Assembly (NCBI RefSeq): GCF_964048965.1
Contig: NZ_OZ040189.1
Span: forward strand, 1,364,001 to 1,428,000
Direction: 5' to 3'
Length of the DNA: 64,000 bases
Source: Tenacibaculum sp. 190130A14a
Lineage (GTDB): Bacteria > Bacteroidota > Bacteroidia > Flavobacteriales > Flavobacteriaceae
Under the pieces are notes generated by a model. That model was not told the DNA's origin. It saw only the letters and a program-made list of their open reading frames with translations, and ran no database searches. Made by a program: the position numbers and the translations under genes. Each line of letters begins with the position of its first letter. The first letter of the stretch is position 1. Positions 61,099 through 64,000 of this stretch are shown here, in pieces.

Positions 61099-61770
61099 TT
61101 ATTCCTTTTCTTTGGCAACAATAATAGTAGCTTTAGCTCCTGTAGCTAAGTTCCATTCATTTGATGAAATTAAGAATCCAGCATCGTTGTAAATTTTAAA
61201 AGCGGCTGTGTTAGGGCCAGAACTTCCTTGGTTTAAAGCAACTATTTGTATCGTGTTAATTCCTTCATCTAAAGGAATGTTAAACGACTGAAAATTTTGC
61301 TTTAACGTTATGTTTACTACCACAGGAACATCATTTACATAAATAGTTACACGATCTCCGTCTGGATATTGAAAATCTCTACAAATTATATTAACACTTT
61401 TTGATTTAGTACTAAAACTTCCCAAGTCTTGATCAATAACAGGATATTGATATTGACCATTGATTTTTTTAAAAGCCTTCAAATAACGTTCTTCAGCTAT
61501 TTTAGCTTTGGTAAGTATTCCTTTATTTTCTAAATCTCTTTCAGCTTGTTGCTTACGTTGTTCTTTTTGCTGTTTGTTATGAGCGGTTTTAAAGCCACTA
61601 TCATTTTTAAAATCTAAACTTTTAGGTTTTTCAACTTCTTTAGCAGGAGTATTAAAAAGGCCAATGGTATTGGTTCCTTTTTCTTTTCCGCCATTGTTGC
61701 TACCATCTAATTGAGCAAAAATTGAAGACGATATAAATATGCTAAAAAATAGTAAAAATAAATGTTTCAT
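61099..61770 (-). CDS. Conserved exported protein of unknown function
   Basis: 223 residues. Sec signal of 19 residues (MKHLFLLFFSIFISSSIFA). A Lys/Gln-rich helical stretch follows (HNKQQKEQRKQQAERDLENKG), and the C-terminal half is beta-rich (YPDGDRVTIYVNDVPVVVNITLKQNFQSFNIPLDEGINTIQIVALNQGSSGPNTAAFKIY). This second half looks like an immunoglobulin-type fold. I do not recognise the family. It is upstream of pdhA on the same strand, but 138 bp separate the two and pdhA has its own promoter. Confidence 0.8.
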   Translation of the reverse strand: MKHLFLLFFSIFISSSIFAQLDGSNNGGKEKGTNTIGLFNTPAKEVEKPKSLDFKNDSGFKTAHNKQQKEQRKQQAERDLENKGILTKAKIAEERYLKAFKKINGQYQYPVIDQDLGSFSTKSKSVNIICRDFQYPDGDRVTIYVNDVPVVVNITLKQNFQSFNIPLDEGINTIQIVALNQGSSGPNTAAFKIYNDAGFLISSNEWNLATGAKATIIVAKEKE

Positions 61771-61849
61771 AGTAAGTCATTCGAAGCAAATATAGTGCCG
61801 ATTTGTTTTTTTGGTCTAAATAAATAGTTAAAACTTACCAGTTTAAAAA

Positions 61850-62515
61850 TTATTTAATAGGAAAATCAAAATAGGTTTTAGGAAAGGGTTCATTACGAAG
61901 TGTAAAATGCCACCATTCATTCGGGTAGGGCCTAAAGCCATGTTTTCTCATAACTTGCTGTAATAAACGTCTGTTATCCTTTTGCTTTTGACTTATGTTT
62001 TCAAAGGTAATATGAGATTGTTTTCCAAAAAAATCATAAGGGCTACCCATATCTAATTCCAGACCAGTAGTCCTATCTACGATGGTTAAATCAACAGAGC
62101 TTCCCCTAGAATGGCCAGATTTAGAAGCAATATACCCTAATTTAAATAGATGTCTTTTGTTAATTTTGGGATAGTATTGTTTTTTCATTAGAGTATCATT
62201 GATAACTCTAGCCCATTTTACAAAATGATTTACAGCAGTTTGAGGTCTATAAGCATCATATATTTTCAAACTGAACCCTTGTTTTAGAAGTTCGTCTTGT
62301 ACTTTTTTTAGAGCATTAGCTGTTTTAGTTGAAGTAATAAGTACATCTTCTTCATACCCATTAATGGGAACTCCTACAAAATTATTATGATTGCAATAAC
62401 GTAGTTCTTGCTGAATGGTTGGGGCAATATCTTTTACGTATGAAAAACCTTCGGGAAGGTTTTGCGATTGTACTATAAATGTGCTTAAAATAAGTAAAGA
62501 AAGAATCCATTTCAT
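61850..62515 (-). CDS. D-alanyl-D-alanine dipeptidase (VanX/DdpX type, M15)
   Basis: 221 residues. Sec signal of 17 residues (MKWILSLLILSTFIVQS). Zinc site SGHSRGSSVDLTIVD (His, Asp) and EWWHF near the end, with the catalytic Glu, are intact. It hydrolyses D-Ala-D-Ala, either in peptide recycling or, as VanX, in vancomycin resistance; no van genes are nearby, so a peptidoglycan-turnover role is likely. Confidence 0.93.
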   Translation of the reverse strand: MKWILSLLILSTFIVQSQNLPEGFSYVKDIAPTIQQELRYCNHNNFVGVPINGYEEDVLITSTKTANALKKVQDELLKQGFSLKIYDAYRPQTAVNHFVKWARVINDTLMKKQYYPKINKRHLFKLGYIASKSGHSRGSSVDLTIVDRTTGLELDMGSPYDFFGKQSHITFENISQKQKDNRRLLQQVMRKHGFRPYPNEWWHFTLRNEPFPKTYFDFPIK

Positions 62516-62586
62516 AAAGGTAAAAGTACTGAAATGAATTTAAAGAAAAGGGACAGTTTAAATTATAATCAATTCTTTTCATAAGA

Positions 62587-62616
62587 AAACCTCACTAGTT
62601 ATCTATAGTGAGGTTT
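62587..62616 (-). terminator. Terminator of the pentapeptide-repeat gene
   Basis: AAACCTCACTA / TAGTGAGGTTT, 11-bp stem, 8-nt loop, followed on the minus strand by TCTTATGAAAAG. Confidence 0.8.
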
Positions 62617-62640
62617 GTAAATGATATGTTTGGGTTTTTC

Positions 62641-63414
62641 TTATTTGCTTTTAAGTAAATATTTACTAAAACTTTTTCCGTTTATCTTGGTGTACTTAGA
62701 GTCAATATCATAAGCAACTTCCATATTTTTGATGTCAAATTCACCACGAACTTTGGTGTATTTTATATTTAAGTCTTCTTCAAAGCGAACATTGTTAAAA
62801 GATACACCGTCATTAAACTCTGTGTATTTAAATACAGCGCTGTCTTTGAAAATAGAGTTTTTGAAACTTACAAATCTCTTAAAGTCAGCATACTTAAATG
62901 TTGCAGGTTCTTCAAAAACGGTATTTTGAAAGGTAATGTTTCTTTCAAATTTAGAATATTTGAATGTAGAGTCTTCGTTAAATTTAGTTCCTGAAAAGTC
63001 AGCATCTTGTTCAAAATCAGAATACTTAAACATTGCTTTTTGTTCAAATGTACAGTCTTTAAATACAACTTCATCTTCAAAGTTAGCGATAAAGGTATAT
63101 CCACTTTTTTCATGAGGAATATAAGCTAATACATCATCTTTAAAGGTGCAGTTAACAAAAGATACTTTATTGGTAATTTGCTTTTCTACAGTGTTTGATC
63201 CTCCATTATTCCACCATTTACTTCTTTTAGGTAATTTAGGTAAGGCTTCTTCCATATAAGTAAGATCTAAAATACCTTCAATGGTAGCATTTGAGATAGT
63301 TACTGCTTTACCGTTTTTAATATCTCTTAAAAGGTCACTTGCATTAATAGTTTTTTGAGAAAAGCAAAACGTTGTTGCTAATAAAAAGCTAAATAGTGTA
63401 ATTATATTTTTCAT
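62641..63414 (-). CDS. Exported pentapeptide-repeat-type protein
   Basis: 257 residues. Sec signal of about 19 residues (MKNIITLFSFLLATTFCFS). From residue about 80 a solenoid of repeating F-x-x-(C/T)-x-F motifs appears: VSFVNCTFKDD, VVFKDCTFEQKAMFKYSDFEQ, ADFSGTKFNEDSTFKYSKFER, ITFQNTVFEE and ATFKYADFKR. The regular period of five residues fits a right-handed quadrilateral beta-helix. Binding partner unknown. Ends at a terminator. Confidence 0.88.
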   Translation of the reverse strand: MKNIITLFSFLLATTFCFSQKTINASDLLRDIKNGKAVTISNATIEGILDLTYMEEALPKLPKRSKWWNNGGSNTVEKQITNKVSFVNCTFKDDVLAYIPHEKSGYTFIANFEDEVVFKDCTFEQKAMFKYSDFEQDADFSGTKFNEDSTFKYSKFERNITFQNTVFEEPATFKYADFKRFVSFKNSIFKDSAVFKYTEFNDGVSFNNVRFEEDLNIKYTKVRGEFDIKNMEVAYDIDSKYTKINGKSFSKYLLKSK

Positions 63415-63474
63415 GAGTCTGTGTTTTATTGTTTTATACTAATGACATTTTAAAAACTAATATGTGACACTATT

Positions 63475-63517
63475 AAAAAAAAGAAAACCGTATTTAGATA
63501 AATCTAAACACGGTTTT
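63475..63517 (-). terminator. Terminator of the HU gene
   Basis: AAAACCGT-A-TTTAGA pairs with TCTAAA-C-ACGGTTTT around a TAAA loop; minus-strand T-run at plus 63475-63482. Confidence 0.9.
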
Positions 63518-63540
63518 GTGTATGTTTTGTTGAGTAATTC

Positions 63541-63813
63541 TTAGTTTACTGAATCACTTAAACCAGCTCCTGCTTTAAACTTAACAACGTTTTTAGCAGC
63601 GATTTGAATTTCTTTACCAGTTTGTGGGTTTCTACCAGTTCTAGCAGCTCTTTGAGATACAGACCATGTTCCCCATCCAACTAATGCTACTTTACCTCCA
63701 CCTTTTAAAGTGTTAGTTACATTGTTAGTTAAAGAATCTAATGCAGCCTTAGCAGCAGCTTTAGAAATACCTGCGTCAGCAGCCATTGCATCGATTAAAT
63801 CTGATTTGTTCAT
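63541..63813 (-). CDS. HU family DNA-binding protein
   Basis: 90 residues, standard HU length. [28 protein letters not shown] and [43 protein letters not shown] are typical, including the RNPxTG turn of the DNA-binding arm. It compacts and bends DNA. A -7 box TATATTTG lies about 52 bp upstream (plus 63866-63873). Confidence 0.96.
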   Translation of the reverse strand: MNKSDLIDAMAADAGISKAAAKAALDSLTNNVTNTLKGGGKVALVGWGTWSVSQRAARTGRNPQTGKEIQIAAKNVVKFKAGAGLSDSVN

Positions 63814-63865
63814 AATTTAAATAGATTTTTAAAAATTAATTAATGTTTCTTGCTTAATAGCTCAA

Positions 63866-63873
63866 CAAATATA
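63866..63873 (-). promoter_or_regulatory. -7 box of the HU gene promoter
   Basis: Minus-strand TATATTTG fits TAnnTTTG. A CTTG at plus 63894-63897 is a possible -33 element. The rest of 63814-64000 is AT-rich and holds no gene I can support. Confidence 0.65.
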
Positions 63874-64000
63874 GACGGAATGCGGGATTGCGCAAGTTTT
63901 GAAGCAAAAAAAAATGTAATTTGTTAATAAATAGGGGTAAAATGTTAATAACCGAACTTGTTTTTAAGTAAAAAAGCCATATCCCTTTAAAATAAGGGCT

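Noticed and set aside
63961..64000. Hairpin CCCTT/AAGGG at the right edge as a terminator
   Set aside because: It is cut by the window end and its stem is short with a bulge, so it cannot be judged.

Overview
The window is AT-rich chromosomal DNA of a marine-type Flavobacteriia member (Bacteroidota, probably Flavobacteriaceae). Signs are Bacteroidota promoters of the TAnnTTTG type, A-rich ribosome binding sites, a CAL67264-type small membrane protein, many SPII lipoproteins, DUF5916 and YwqK-type proteins, and a pdhA-pdhC pair without pdhB. No phage, insertion sequence, CRISPR array or rRNA was seen. One tRNA (Ser, anticodon TGA) lies near 48.9 kb.

Layout. 0-4.9 kb: end of a possible HEPN gene, a YebC-type regulator, a large DUF3352/MORN-like protein and an acyl-CoA carboxylase beta subunit. 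5-10 kb: the glyoxylate shunt (aceB, aceA) with a divergent ScfR/RamB-type regulator and a shared operator region. 10-18 kb: a redox/electrophile stress block (DoxX, OsmC, FMN reductase, CDGSH protein, GNAT, glutaredoxin-like protein, MarR, two pirins, a FadH-like flavoenzyme). Three near-identical 18-bp palindromes in it look like the operators of the local MarR protein. 18-24.8 kb: Crp/Fnr regulator, MBL-fold hydrolase, egtB-egtD, an HxlR-regulated quinone-reductase/peroxiredoxin pair, and a bestrophin channel.

24.8-32.6 kb is the most unusual part. A SigZ-type ECF sigma factor with a Cys-rich tail lies among two flavin monooxygenases (one ArsO-like), a 50-residue Cys-rich peptide, an MFS exporter, a PLP C-S lyase, a DHFR-like reductase, an exported Cys-rich protein and a membrane redox protein with a flavinylation-like motif. 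Four promoters with the same TGCATCAT-N13-CGTCT layout head the four transcription units, and several unrelated proteins end in CC or CSC tails. I infer a self-contained, anti-sigma-less, thiol/metalloid-responsive regulon.

32.7-46.4 kb: a lipoprotein-rich accessory region of NTF2-like proteins, two paralogous dienelactone-hydrolase-like lipoproteins, cupin and ABM proteins, and AraC, HxlR and Crp regulators, followed by an SDR and a nitroreductase. 46.5-52.7 kb: a small membrane protein, EttA, an unlisted 50-residue double-glycine, six-Cys peptide (RiPP-like precursor), tRNA-Ser, chorismate synthase, a radical SAM gene broken by a +1 frameshift in its cluster motif, Crp/Fnr and DinB. 52.7-58.3 kb: envelope proteins (beta-barrel, Big2+DM13 lipoprotein, membrane-anchored AraC, NTF2-like, DUF5916). 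58.3-64 kb (minus strand): pdhC, pdhA, a conserved exported protein, D-Ala-D-Ala dipeptidase, a pentapeptide-repeat protein and HU.

All assignments come from reading the sequence and recalled family features; no searches were run.
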